From: Actinacidiphila sp965342175
GTDB lineage: Bacteria > Actinomycetota > Actinomycetes > Streptomycetales > Streptomycetaceae
Direction: 5' to 3'
Assembly (NCBI RefSeq): GCF_965342175.1
Contig: NZ_CBDRBL010000003.1
Span: 88,730-152,729, forward strand
DNA: 64,000 nt
The notes beneath the pieces were generated by a model. The model searched no databases. It saw only the letters and a program-made list of their open reading frames with translations, and was not told where the DNA came from. Shown here in pieces: positions 17,107-26,500 of this stretch. Numbering within the stretch: position 1 is the first letter of the stretch; every line of letters starts with the position of its first letter. A program made the position numbers and the translations under genes.

Positions 17107-17247
17107 GCGCGGAGCTCCACGCTGCGGACGCCGCGACGATCGCGCGAGCCCGCCTCCCCTGGGATGCGACGTTTCGTGGACATCAACTTGCCTCCGTTGA
17201 CACTGCGCTGTGCCTCCATGCCGGACCTGTTGCGGCTTGGGCACCGG

Positions 17248-17277
17248 ACTTTAAATCCATTTGTTTTACTAAGTCAA
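17248..17277 (-). promoter_or_regulatory. candidate promoter/operator of the mmsAB-chvE operon
   Basis: On the minus strand TTGACT, an 18-base spacer and TAAAGT form a sigma-70-like promoter in the only AT-rich patch of the divergent spacer. GACTT (17247-17251) and AAGTC (17271-17275) form a spaced inverted repeat across it. The adjacent ROK protein is the obvious candidate repressor, lifted by sugar. Confidence 0.5.
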
Positions 17278-17320
17278 CGCCCTTGCGCGGTATCGTCGTC
17301 GAAGCAAGAGAGGAACGCGT

Positions 17321-18562
17321 GTGCGGCAAGCAGGAACAAACCTCCCCAAAGTCGGGCGGTACAACCGGGCGGTGGTCCTGGATCAGATCCAACTCGCGGA
17401 CGGGATCAGCAGGGTCGAGATCGCCCAGAAGACGGGCCTGACCCCGCAGACCGTCTCGGGGATCGTGCGGCGTCTGCTGGGCGAGGGGATCGTGCGCGAG
17501 GACGGCGCCAGCCGCGGCGCCGGCGGCGGTAAGCCCCGCACCACCCTGCGGGTGAACGCGGACGCGGGCAACGCCGTCGGCCTCGTCTTCGACCCGGTCG
17601 AGCTCACCTGCTCCGTGGTCGACCTGCTCGGCCGGCCGCTGGTCGTCCAGCGCCGCCCCACTCCCCCCGGCACCGACCCGGCGCACGTGGTGGCCGCCAT
17701 GGCCGACCTCGTCGCCGAGGTGCTGGCCGAGGCCGACGTACCGCGCGCCGGCGTCCTGGGGCTGGGCCTGGCCACCCCCGGGCCGATCGACCAGCGCAAC
17801 GGCATGATCGTCGCCCCTCCCCAACTCGCGCACTGGACCCGGGTGCCGCTGCAGCAGATGCTCGGCGACGCCACGGGGCTTCCGGTGACCCTCGACAACG
17901 ACGCCACCGCCGCCGCGGTCGGAGAGCGCTGGTCCGGCGCGGGCCGGGGTGTGGCCAACTTCGCGTACCTGTTCTTCGGCACCGGCATCGGCGGCGGGCT
18001 GGTCCTCAACCACCAGGTCTACCGGGGTGGTTCGCTCAACGCCGGCGAGTTCGGGCACTCCACGGTGGCCTCCGGCGGTCCGGAGTGCTACTGCGGCAAC
18101 CGGGGCTGCCTGGAGGCGCTGGCGAACCCGTCCGCGATCGTCGCCGAGACGCACCGCCGCCTGAGCGGCGAGCCCGGCGCCAGTGCGCTGTCACCCGCGT
18201 TCGCCCGCGACCCGGCCGCCGTCGACCACGCCGCGGTCAAGCTCGCCGCGGGTGCCGGCGACCCGGTCGCGACCGCCGTCGTCGACGAGGCCGCGCGGCA
18301 CGTCGCCACGGTCGCCGTGTCGATCGCCAACTTCATCGACGTCGACCTCATCATCCTCGGCGGTCACGGCATCCAGCACGTGGAGTCCCGGTACGTCGAC
18401 GCCGTCGCCTCCGCCCTGGCCGCACGCCCCCTGGCCCGGCACATCCGCACGGTCCAGGTCGAGGCCTCCCCCCTCGGCGCCGACGCGGCCGTCGTGGGCA
18501 GCGCGGCACTCGTGCTGCACGCCACCTACTCGCCGCAACTGTCGTCCCTGGTCCTGGACTGA
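17321..18562 (+). CDS. ROK family transcriptional regulator
   Basis: 413 aa from GTG 17321 with SD GAGAGGAAC. The N-terminal winged HTH spans about 12-70 (SRVEIAQKTGLTPQTVSGIVRRLLGEG). The ROK sugar-kinase-like domain follows: GLATPGPID, TLDNDATAAAVGE, FGTGIGGGLVLN, and the zinc motif with Cys around 256-264 (CYCGNRGCLEAL), then IILGGHGI. XylR/NagC-type ROK proteins repress sugar genes until sugar binds. Divergence from mmsAB-chvE indicates control of that transporter. Kinase activity is unlikely with the HTH present. Confidence 0.92.
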   Translation: MRQAGTNLPKVGRYNRAVVLDQIQLADGISRVEIAQKTGLTPQTVSGIVRRLLGEGIVREDGASRGAGGGKPRTTLRVNADAGNAVGLVFDPVELTCSVVDLLGRPLVVQRRPTPPGTDPAHVVAAMADLVAEVLAEADVPRAGVLGLGLATPGPIDQRNGMIVAPPQLAHWTRVPLQQMLGDATGLPVTLDNDATAAAVGERWSGAGRGVANFAYLFFGTGIGGGLVLNHQVYRGGSLNAGEFGHSTVASGGPECYCGNRGCLEALANPSAIVAETHRRLSGEPGASALSPAFARDPAAVDHAAVKLAAGAGDPVATAVVDEAARHVATVAVSIANFIDVDLIILGGHGIQHVESRYVDAVASALAARPLARHIRTVQVEASPLGADAAVVGSAALVLHATYSPQLSSLVLD

Positions 18563-18682
18563 GGGGACGGGAACCGCCTCCGGTGCGCGCGGCGTACCCA
18601 CGCCGACGTGAGATACCGCGTCCCGCCAGGTCACCGGGCCCTGAGTCGCCCGTCACCCCGGCTCCGGACGGCGACACCGCCC

Positions 18683-20053
18683 TCATACCAGCGGGAGCCT
18701 GACGCGCAGCAGGGCTCCGCCCCAGGGAGCCGATCCCGCCTCGACCCGCCCGCCGTGCCGGTGGACGATGTCGCGGACGATGGCCAGCCCCAGCCCGGCG
18801 CCTCCCGCGTCGCGGGCGCGTGACTCGTCCAGCCGGACGAAACGGTCGAAGACGCGTTCCCGGTCGGCCGCCGGGATGCCCGGGCCGTCGTCGGCGACCT
18901 CCAGCAGCGCCCACCGTCCGTCTTCGGCGACACGCACCGCGACCGCGCCGGCCGCGTGGCGCTGCGCGTTGTCCAGCAGGTTGTCCAGGACGCGCTCCAG
19001 CCCCTGCCGGTCACCCCGGACCGTCAGGGTCTTTACCGTCTCGACGGTCACCGGCACCGTGCCCGAGCGCAGCGCGACCTTCTCGCGGGCCAGTTCGTCC
19101 AGGTCGAGCGGCTCCATGGGCGTCTCCTCCCCCGCGTCGAAGCGGGCGAGCAGGAGGAGGTCGGAGGCGAGCGTCTGGAGCCTGGCGACGTCGCCCACAG
19201 CGCTGTCCAGGTCCAGCAGGGACGGGTGGGCGGCCGCCACCTCCAGTTCGGTGCGCAGAGCCGCGATCGGATTGCGCAGTTCGTGGGACGCGTCGGCGAC
19301 GAAGCGGCGCTGCCGTTCGACGGCGGCCTGCAGGGCCGCGAGCGTCTCGTTGGTGGCGCGGGCCAGCCGGGCCACCTCGTCGCGGACCTGGGGGACGGGA
19401 ACCCTGCGGGACAGGTCGGTGCTCGCGGTGATGGCCTCCATCTCGGCCCGGATGCCGTCCACGGGGCGCAGCGCGTTGCGGGCCGCGACCCAGGTCGCCG
19501 TCCAGACCACGGCGAGCAGGACGGGCAGGCCGGCCAGCAGGAAGACGACCGCGGTGCGGACGGCGTCCTGTTCGGCGGAGAGGGAGGCGCCCGCGGTCAC
19601 GGTGTAGGGCGTGCCGTCGCGCTCCCCCGAGAGGACGGCGAACCGGTACGGCTCCTGGTCGCCGTCGACGTTCGCGGTCCCGGTGCCGTATTCCGCCTCC
19701 GTGTCGGTGTCCTTGTCGTTCTCGCTGTCGCCGCCGCTGTCCGGGGCGTCGGCCGCGTCCGGCACCGGTGCTCCGGTGATGCTCCGGACGTCCTCCGATG
19801 CCGCGAGTAGGGCGCCGCGGCCGTCGGTGACCCGGACCGGGTACTCGTCGCCGTCCGGCAGGTCGAGGCGGTCGAACGGGGTCCCGGCGGCGATCTGGGC
19901 GGCAACCTCGCGTGCGGCGATCTCGGCCCGCAGGCCCGCCTGCCCGGTGAGATCGGCCCGCAGCGCGAGGACGAGGCCGAGGCCCGCAAGAACGAGGACG
20001 GCGCCCACCACCGCGGTCGCGGAAAGGGCCGTGCGGGCCCGGACGGAGCTCAA
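18683..20053 (-). CDS. two-component sensor histidine kinase
   Basis: 456 aa from a TTG at 20053 that overlaps the regulator stop (TTGA); no better in-frame start lies nearby. One membrane segment is at about 8-30, then an acidic extracytoplasmic sensor region (about 31-165, including an Asp/Glu/Thr-rich loop DSENDKDTDTEAEY), a second segment about 168-190, HAMP, and the DHp box FVADASHELRNPIAAL with phospho-acceptor His257. The HATPase has N, G1 (VADDGPGIP) and G2 (GAGLGLAIV) boxes. It pairs with the OmpR-type regulator. The acidic sensor loop might bind cations or cationic peptides. Confidence 0.9.
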   Translation of the reverse strand: MSSVRARTALSATAVVGAVLVLAGLGLVLALRADLTGQAGLRAEIAAREVAAQIAAGTPFDRLDLPDGDEYPVRVTDGRGALLAASEDVRSITGAPVPDAADAPDSGGDSENDKDTDTEAEYGTGTANVDGDQEPYRFAVLSGERDGTPYTVTAGASLSAEQDAVRTAVVFLLAGLPVLLAVVWTATWVAARNALRPVDGIRAEMEAITASTDLSRRVPVPQVRDEVARLARATNETLAALQAAVERQRRFVADASHELRNPIAALRTELEVAAAHPSLLDLDSAVGDVARLQTLASDLLLLARFDAGEETPMEPLDLDELAREKVALRSGTVPVTVETVKTLTVRGDRQGLERVLDNLLDNAQRHAAGAVAVRVAEDGRWALLEVADDGPGIPAADRERVFDRFVRLDESRARDAGGAGLGLAIVRDIVHRHGGRVEAGSAPWGGALLRVRLPLV

Positions 20054-20709
20054 CCGGCCTCCAGCACGTATCCGGCGCCGCGGACGGTGCGGATGGCGGA
20101 GGCCCCGAGCTTGCGACGCAGGGCGCTGACGTAGACCTCGACGATGTTGGGGTCGCCGCTGTAGGCGAAGTCCCACACGTGCTCCATGATGTCGGCCTTG
20201 GCGACCACCTCGCCGGCGTTGCGCACCAGGTGCTCCAGCACGGCGAACTCCCGTGCGGTGAGCGGTACTTCCTCTCCGTCGCGGGTGACCCTGCGGCGTC
20301 CGGGCTCGACGGTCAGCGAGCCGACGGCGATGACCGGCGAGCCGCCGCGGGGGCGCCGCCGCAGCAGCGCGCGGATGCGTGCCAGCAGCACGACATAAGC
20401 GAAGGGCTTCGTCAGGTAGTCGTCGGCGCCGGTGTCCAGGCCCTCCGCCTCGTCGTACACCCCGTCCTTGGCGGTGAGCATCAGGATCGGCGTGTCGTCG
20501 CCCGCGGCCCGCAGGGCGGCGCAGACGCGGTACCCGTTCATCCCGGGCAGCATGATGTCCAGCAGGATCAGGTCGTAGGACTGCTGCGTGGCCTGGTGCA
20601 GCGCTTCGGCGCCGTCGTGCACCACGTCGACGGCGAAGCCCTCGGCGGTCAGCCCCTTGGCCAGCGAGGCGGCGAGGCTGCGCTCGTCCTCCACGATCAG
20701 CAGGCGCAT
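20050..20709 (-). CDS. OmpR/PhoP-family response regulator
   Basis: 219 aa from ATG 20709. The receiver domain has acidic pocket E7/D8, phospho-acceptor Asp51 (LILLDIMLPG), conserved Thr/Lys (MLTAKD, TKPF). The winged-helix effector domain spans about 125-219 (GEEVPLTAREFAVLEHLVRNAGEVVAKADIMEHVW, RKLGASAIRTVRGAGYVLE). It is coupled to the kinase gene by stop/start overlap and divergent from the PepSY gene, with a four-copy decamer array between them as the probable binding site. Confidence 0.93.
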   Translation of the reverse strand: MRLLIVEDERSLAASLAKGLTAEGFAVDVVHDGAEALHQATQQSYDLILLDIMLPGMNGYRVCAALRAAGDDTPILMLTAKDGVYDEAEGLDTGADDYLTKPFAYVVLLARIRALLRRRPRGGSPVIAVGSLTVEPGRRRVTRDGEEVPLTAREFAVLEHLVRNAGEVVAKADIMEHVWDFAYSGDPNIVEVYVSALRRKLGASAIRTVRGAGYVLEAG

Positions 20710-20730
20710 GGGTACAGGGTGCCAAAACGA

Positions 20731-20770
20731 TCCTGAGGATTCCTTCAGGATCCTTCAGCGTGGCTTCAGG
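20731..20770. promoter_or_regulatory. four-decamer direct-repeat array, probable response-regulator binding site
   Basis: Four consecutive 10-base units share a TCC/TTCAGG theme. TTCAG recurs exactly ten bases apart at 20744, 20754 and 20764, and the first unit is the related TCCTGAGGAT. One-turn spacing of direct repeats is what OmpR/PhoP dimers recognise. The array sits between the regulator start (20709) and the PepSY start (20824), so it could control both directions. Confidence 0.65.
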
Positions 20771-20823
20771 TACGGAGCGCGAGGGTGGGGTTCGCCGGAT
20801 CCCCTCACGGAAGGAACACCATC

Positions 20824-21459
20824 ATGAGGCGCAAGACGCTGATCGCCACCGCGGCCGCCGTCGCCGTCCTGGCCGGAGCAGGAGGCGTCGCGGCGACCGC
20901 CATGGCGGACGACGAGGAGCGCCGGCAGCCGGCCGCCGTGGCCGCCGACGACCGGGGCGCCGACCGCGACAACGAGCGCGACGACGAGCGCGACGACGAC
21001 GGCGCCCGTGACGACGACCGCGGCGCCGCTGACGCCGGGGCCCGCGACGGCGGCGCCCGCACGGTGAGCCTGACCGACGCGGTCGGCGCGGCACGGGCCG
21101 AGGCTCCGGGCACCGTGGTGTCGGCCGAACTCGACGAGGACCGCGGACGCACCACCTGGGAGGTCGAGACGCTCGCCGAGGACGGAACCTGGCACGACGT
21201 GACGATCGACGCCGCGGAAGGCACGGTCCTCGCCACCCGCGAGGAGCAGGACCAGCGGAACGCCGACGAGGCCCGTGACGCGCTGCGCGGCTCCCGCACC
21301 GACCTCGTGGAGGCGGCGAAGGCGGCCGCCGACGCCCGGCCGGGTACGGTCACCGCCGTGTCCCTCGACGACGACACCCGCCGCTGGGAGGTCGAGATCC
21401 AACAGGACGGCGTCGAGCACGAGGTCCACGTCGACCCGGCCACCGGCGACGCCCGCTGA
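20824..21459 (+). CDS. secreted PepSY-domain protein
   Basis: 211 aa from ATG 20824 (SD GGAAGGAAC). It has a signal peptide (MRRKTLIATAAAVAVLAGAGG, cleavage near AMA-DDE), an extremely acidic Asp/Arg-rich linker (about 35-75), then two PepSY-like repeats (about 80-135 and 150-211: TWEVETLAEDGTWHDVTIDAAEGTVL and RWEVEIQQDGVEHEVHVDPATGDA). PepSY proteins act outside the cell as protease-inhibitor or sensor-like modules. It is divergent from the two-component genes and is likely their target or input protein. Confidence 0.88.
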   Translation: MRRKTLIATAAAVAVLAGAGGVAATAMADDEERRQPAAVAADDRGADRDNERDDERDDDGARDDDRGAADAGARDGGARTVSLTDAVGAARAEAPGTVVSAELDEDRGRTTWEVETLAEDGTWHDVTIDAAEGTVLATREEQDQRNADEARDALRGSRTDLVEAAKAAADARPGTVTAVSLDDDTRRWEVEIQQDGVEHEVHVDPATGDAR

Positions 21460-21467
21460 CCCGGCTC

Positions 21468-21495
21468 ACCGGCCGACCTGGCGCCCGGTCGCGGT
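21468..21495. terminator. small hairpin between convergent genes
   Basis: CGACC/GGTCG arms with an 8-base loop, extended by ACCG/CGGT across a 2-base bulge, fill the 37-base gap between the PepSY and phosphatase genes. It is a plausible bidirectional terminator without U-tract. Confidence 0.4.
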
Positions 21496-21496
21496 C

Positions 21497-22120
21497 TCAG
21501 ATCCGCGCACCGGGCGGGAAACCGGTCCAGCGCAGCTCCGCCGGCAGATGCCTCATGTCGTTGTGGACCAGGACCGTGACGGGCCGCCCCGGCGTGTAGC
21601 GGATGACGGTGAGGGCCGCATTGGCCTGCTGCACCGAGAGCCAGCGCCACGGAGGGGCGTCCATGGCATGGCTCACCAGCCAGCCGACCAGGAAGTTGTG
21701 GGTGACGAGCACTTCGTGCCGCTCCTCGTCGCCCTCGGCCGGGCCGGTGAACTGCTCCAGCGCGCGCCGGGCCAGCGACGGTCCGAGGGCGCGCTCCTGC
21801 TCCGTGGCGCCCTCGAGGAAGCGCAGCAGGCGCTCGGCGCTGTCCGGCGGCAGTTCCTCCCGCCGCGGGACGTAGGGAACGTAGTCGCCGGCGGTCGCCG
21901 CGACGCACCGGGGGGCGGCGGGCAGGTGCTCCCCGATCAGGGCGGCGGTCTGTGCGGCCCTGGGCAACGGGCCGTGGTGGATCACGGATATCGGGTGCTC
22001 GGCCAGTCGGCGGCCGAGCGCGGCCGCCTGGCGGCGGCCGTCGTCCGACAGCCCGCTCTCGTCCGGCAGGGCCTCCCCGTGCCGCACCAGGTACAGATGG
22101 CGAGTGGCCGCAGCCGCCAT
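21497..22120 (-). CDS. histidine phosphatase (phosphoglycerate-mutase-like) family protein
   Basis: 207 aa from ATG 22120 with SD GGAGAAGGAG. The catalytic RHG motif is LVRHGEA (His14), followed by DDGRRQAAALGRRLAE, SVIHHGPLPRAAQTA, Glu-rich middle and the second active-site His in VLVTHNFLVGWLV. The family dephosphorylates small metabolites or proteins through a phospho-His; substrate unknown. Confidence 0.88.
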   Translation of the reverse strand: MAAAATRHLYLVRHGEALPDESGLSDDGRRQAAALGRRLAEHPISVIHHGPLPRAAQTAALIGEHLPAAPRCVAATAGDYVPYVPRREELPPDSAERLLRFLEGATEQERALGPSLARRALEQFTGPAEGDEERHEVLVTHNFLVGWLVSHAMDAPPWRWLSVQQANAALTVIRYTPGRPVTVLVHNDMRHLPAELRWTGFPPGARI

Positions 22121-22259
22121 GCCCGGGCTCCTTCTCCACGCGTCGTGATCGTTCGTCCTGGGCACGACGCCGCGGCCGCCGTTCCGGTTCCCGCGACAGG
22201 GGGTGCCGCCTGCCGGGAACACGGGCACTGTGCCGGACCGGCCGACTCCCCCCGGGGGC

Positions 22260-23268
22260 TCACACCCAGTTGCGCCGGGCCGCCGCGACGCCGGCGCCGA
22301 ACCGGTTGGTGGTGCCCAGTTCCGCGTACAGGGCCTGGATCCTCCGGCGCAGGGTGCGCGTGGAGACGCCGAGTTGGCGGGCGATGGCGTCGTCCTTCAC
22401 CCCGGCGGCGAAGAGGGCGAGCAGGCTCCGCTCCTCGTCGGTGGGTTCGCGCACCTGGTCCCCCGAGGTGGCCGGCCGCGGCGCCGGCGCCGGCGTCGAC
22501 GGCGACGAGCCCGGCGCGCTCAGCGCGGGCGCGCCGCTCCAGTAGCGCTCGAAGAGTTCGGTCAGGGCCTCCAGCAAGGGCGGCGACTCGGTGTAGAGGC
22601 ATTCGTAGCCGCCGGCCTCCAGGCTCAGCGACACCAACGCCGCCGTGCGGTCCCCCATCGCCAGTTTGATGGGCAGCGCGGGCACGACCCTGGCCTCCTC
22701 GCCACGGGAGACGAGGCTGCCCAACTCCTGCCAGCCGCAGCCCTCGTCGAAGCTGGCGGCCGCGTAGACCACCCGCACCCGTACGCCGCGCCGATGGCGG
22801 CCTCGTCGAGTGCCTCGTTCGGGGCGAGCAGGAAGGGCGGGCGGTCCAGGGCGCAGAACTCCTGCCGGGCGGCCTGCTTCAGGCGGTAGTAGCAGTCCCC
22901 GACCTCCTCCGGGCCGCTGATCATCCGCGTCGCCGGTTCGCCGCTGCTCGACCGCCTGGCCTCGTCGAACAGCGCGCCGAGCGGCCCGGTGGCCGCCCGG
23001 ACGGCCGCCAGTGGCGTTCGCGCGACAGCACCGGCGCCCGCAGCGCGTGCCGAGGATCCACCGTCAGGTACTCACCGGAGGAGCGACGGCTGAGAAGTCC
23101 GGAGTGGTGCAGTCGTTCCATGAGCGCCAGGGCCTGTCCGGTGCCCAGCCCGAACGCCGCCGTGACGTCGTCGACCGTGCCGCCACCTCGTGCCAGCAGA
23201 TCACGGTAGACGGTCGCCGCCCCCGCGTCGAGGCCGATCAACTCCAAGGGCGCGTCTGCGTCCGTCAT
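22260..23268 (-). pseudogene. TrmB-like/LuxR-type transcriptional regulator broken by two frameshifts
   Basis: Starting at ATG 23268 (MTDADAPLELIGLD), the N-terminal winged helix (GGGTVDDVTAAFGLGTGQALALMERLHHSGLL) reads to about 23015, where the sequence jumps frame to LAAVRAATGPLGALFDEARR and continues through YYRLKQAARQEFCALDRPPFL. A second jump near 22785 leads to VRVVYAAASFDEGCGWQELG and a C-terminal LuxR HTH (DEERSLLALFAAGVKDDAIARQLGVSTRTLRRRIQAL). All three reading frames are used, and joined they make one typical Streptomyces regulator of about 335 aa. Either it is decayed or two assembly indels are present. It diverges from the S8 protease gene, its likely target. Confidence 0.75.
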
Positions 23269-23399
23269 CGTTCTCCATCTCGGGGGAAGAAGCAGGCCAT
23301 CCGGCACAGCGCCAGCAGACTCGCCGGTTTCCGGGGGCGTGTCGACCCCCGCGCCGTGCGGTACCTCAGGCTTGCCAAGCATTGCACCGGTTTGCGCCG

Positions 23400-23431
23400 T
23401 GTCCAGTTTCGGACATGGCACAGAAGTGCCA
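23400..23431. promoter_or_regulatory. two back-to-back inverted repeats upstream of the protease
   Basis: TGTCC-N6-GGACA (23400-23415) is followed immediately by TGGCA-N6-TGCCA (23416-23431). Both have 5+6+5 geometry, like tandem dimer operators. They lie about 80 bases before the protease start and 130 from the divergent regulator start. LuxR-type regulators are candidates to bind here. Confidence 0.5.
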
Positions 23432-23512
23432 ATGGGGTGCCTTTACAGGGGACAGCGGTAAGTGGCTGATTGCGTTCAACCGCTTCCACAGCAATTGTTC
23501 AACGAGGTTTCC

Positions 23513-26500
23513 GTGCACATGTCTTCCTCCCGCAGACGCGGGCTGACGGCCGCCGTCGCCGCCCTGGTGGTGCTGACGGCCACCGGACCGGCCGCCTCGG
23601 CCGACCCGTCGGCGACGCCCCCGTCCCCCGGCACGGCCGGTGCCGCGCCTACGACCATGCGCACCGTCACGCTGATCACCGGTGACAAGGTCACGGTGGC
23701 CGGGAACGGCCGCACCGAGTCCGTCACTTCGGTCACCGGCCCCAACGGCAAGCCCTCCGGCGCGCATGTGATGTCGGTGGGCTCCGACACCTATGTGTAC
23801 CCCGATGCCGCGGTGCCCTACGTGGCGTCAGGAGCGCTCGACGAGAAACTCTTCAACGTCACCGCCCTGCTGGCGGACGGCTACGACGACGCTCGCAGCG
23901 ACCGGCTGCCGCTCATCGTCACCTACACCGACGCCGCCGCTCTCTCCCGCAGCGCGAAGGCCCCGCAGGGCGCGCGCAGGACACTGACCCTCAGCAGCAT
24001 CCAGGGCGCGGCGTTCTCCGCCGACCACGAGCGGGCCGCCGACTTCTGGTCCTCCCTGACGGGGGGCGCCGAGGCGAAGGCCACCAGGGCCGCCGAGGCG
24101 GCGGCCGGCGGCACGCTGGCCGGGGGCATCGCGAAGGTGTGGCTGGACGGCAAGGTCAAGGCCACGCTGTCCGACACGACGGCGCAGATCGGCGCCCCGG
24201 ATGTCTGGAGCGGCGGGGACACCGGGCAGGGCGTGGACGTCGCCGTGCTGGACACCGGCATCGACGCCGCGCACCCTGACTTCGCCGGCCGGATAGCCGA
24301 GGCGCAGAGCTTCGTGCCCGGACTGGACGTCACGGACCGCAACGGCCACGGCACCCACGTCGCCTCCACCATCGCCGGGACCGGCGCCGCCTCCGGTGGC
24401 ACCGAGAAGGGCGTCGCCCCGGGCGCGTCGCTGCACATCGGCAAGGTCCTGGACGACTCCGGCAGCGGCCAGGACTCCTGGATCCTGGCCGGCATGGAGT
24501 GGGCCGCCCGCGACCAGCACGCCAAGGTCGTCAGCATGAGCCTGGGCAACGAGCCCACCGACGGCACCGATCCGCTCAGCGAGGCCGTGAACCGGCTCAG
24601 CGAGGAGACCGGAGCTCTGTTCGTCATCGCGGCGGGCAACTCCGGCCCGGAGCCCTACACCGTGAGCGCGCCCGGCGCCGCCGACGCCGCGCTGACGGTG
24701 GGCGCGGTGAACGGGCCCGGCAAGGGCGTGGACCAGCTGGCCTCGTTCTCCAGCCGCGGTCCGCGCGTGGGCGACAACGCCGTCAAGCCCGATCTGACCG
24801 GCCCGGGTGTGGACGTGCTGGCGGCGCGCTCGCAGTACGCGCCGGAGGGCGAGGGCGCCTACCAGACGATGAGCGGCACCTCCATGGCGACGCCGCACGT
24901 GGCGGGCGCCGCCGCCCTGTTGGCGGCGAAGCACCCGGACTGGACGGGCCAGCAGCTCAAGGACGCCCTGGTCAGCACCACGGCGAGCACCCAGCGGTCC
25001 AGCCCCTTCGAGGCCGGCAGCGGTCGCGTCGACATCGCCGCCGCGGTGAAGGCCACGCTGGTCGCCTCCGGTGACGCGTTCGCGCAGACCCACTACCCGT
25101 ACACGCCGGGCCAGACCGTCCGCAAGGACGTCACCTACACCAACTCCGGCGCCGAACCGGTCACCATGGACCTGGCGCTCAGCGCGGGACCGCTGCCCGA
25201 GGGCCTGTTCACCCTCAGCGACTCGCGGCTGACCGTGCCCGCGCACGGCACCGCCACGGTCGGGGTGATCACCCACCTCGACGCCGCGGAGGACGACGGG
25301 GCCTACACCACCCGGCTCGTCGCAACCGGCACCGACGGCACGCCCCTGGCCCGCACCTCGGTCGGGGTGAACAAGGAGGGCCGGCGGACCGTGCTGACGG
25401 TCATCGCCAAGGACCGGCACGGCAAAACCCTGCCCGGCACCCTCGTCCTGAAGGACGTCAAGCGCGACACCCCGCCCAAGGCGGTCGCCGTCGACGCCTC
25501 CGGCCGTGTCGACCTGCGTCTGCCCCCGAGCACGTACTCGGCGTGGATGACCGCGGACGTGCCCGGCATCGACGGCACGCACACGCTCGGCTTCGCGATG
25601 TTCTCGGCGCCGCAGATCGACCTCGACAGCGACCGCACCGTCCACTTCGACGCCGCGAAGCTGCGCAAGGCGGCGGCCGTCACCCCGCAGGCGACGGCCA
25701 ACCAGTTCATGCGGGTGGACCAGTACCGCACCAACGGCGACCTGTTCCCGTTCCTGGACAGCTACATGCCGGAGTACTGGCGCTACGACAGCCTCTGGGT
25801 GACCCCGACACCGAAGGTGACCGAGGGCGAATACCACTTCGCGACCCGCTGGCGGCAGATCCAGCCGCCGCTGACGTTCTCCTCCGGCCCGGAGACCTAC
25901 GGCGACGTCACCATCCCAAGCCAGTCCCCCGCCCTGCCGGACGGCAAGGGCACCTACCACGCGGTCTGGGCGGCCGACGGCTCGGCCGCGGACTTCCGCG
26001 AGGTCGCGGTGCGCGGCCAGGTGGCGGTCGTGCGCCGCAGCGACACCGTGTCCGCCCCTGACCAGGCAGCGGCCGCGGCGAAGGCCGGTGCGCGGCAGCT
26101 GCTGATCCTGGGCGACGGCTACGGGAAGTACGACCCGTGGGCCGACCTGTCCGAAGGCGCCCCCCTGCCGGTGGCCTCGCTCGGCGCCGACGACAGCGCA
26201 CGCCTGCTGACCCGGCTCCGCAAGCCCGGCACCGCGACGCTGAAGGTCGTGTCGCACCCGCACCCGGCGTACCTCTACGACCTGATCCGCCACCACGACG
26301 GTTCGGTACCGCAGGACCCGTCCTACCGGCCCGGCCCGGGCGACCTGGCCCGCATCGACGAGTCGTTCCGCAACACCACGCAGGGTGAGGCCTTGGCATC
26401 CCGCGCGGATGTCTCGCTCTACTTCGACGGGCGCATGGACGGACAGCCGACGCCGGTCGCGGCCCAGGGCACCCTCACGTCGTGGGTCACCGCAGGCGAG

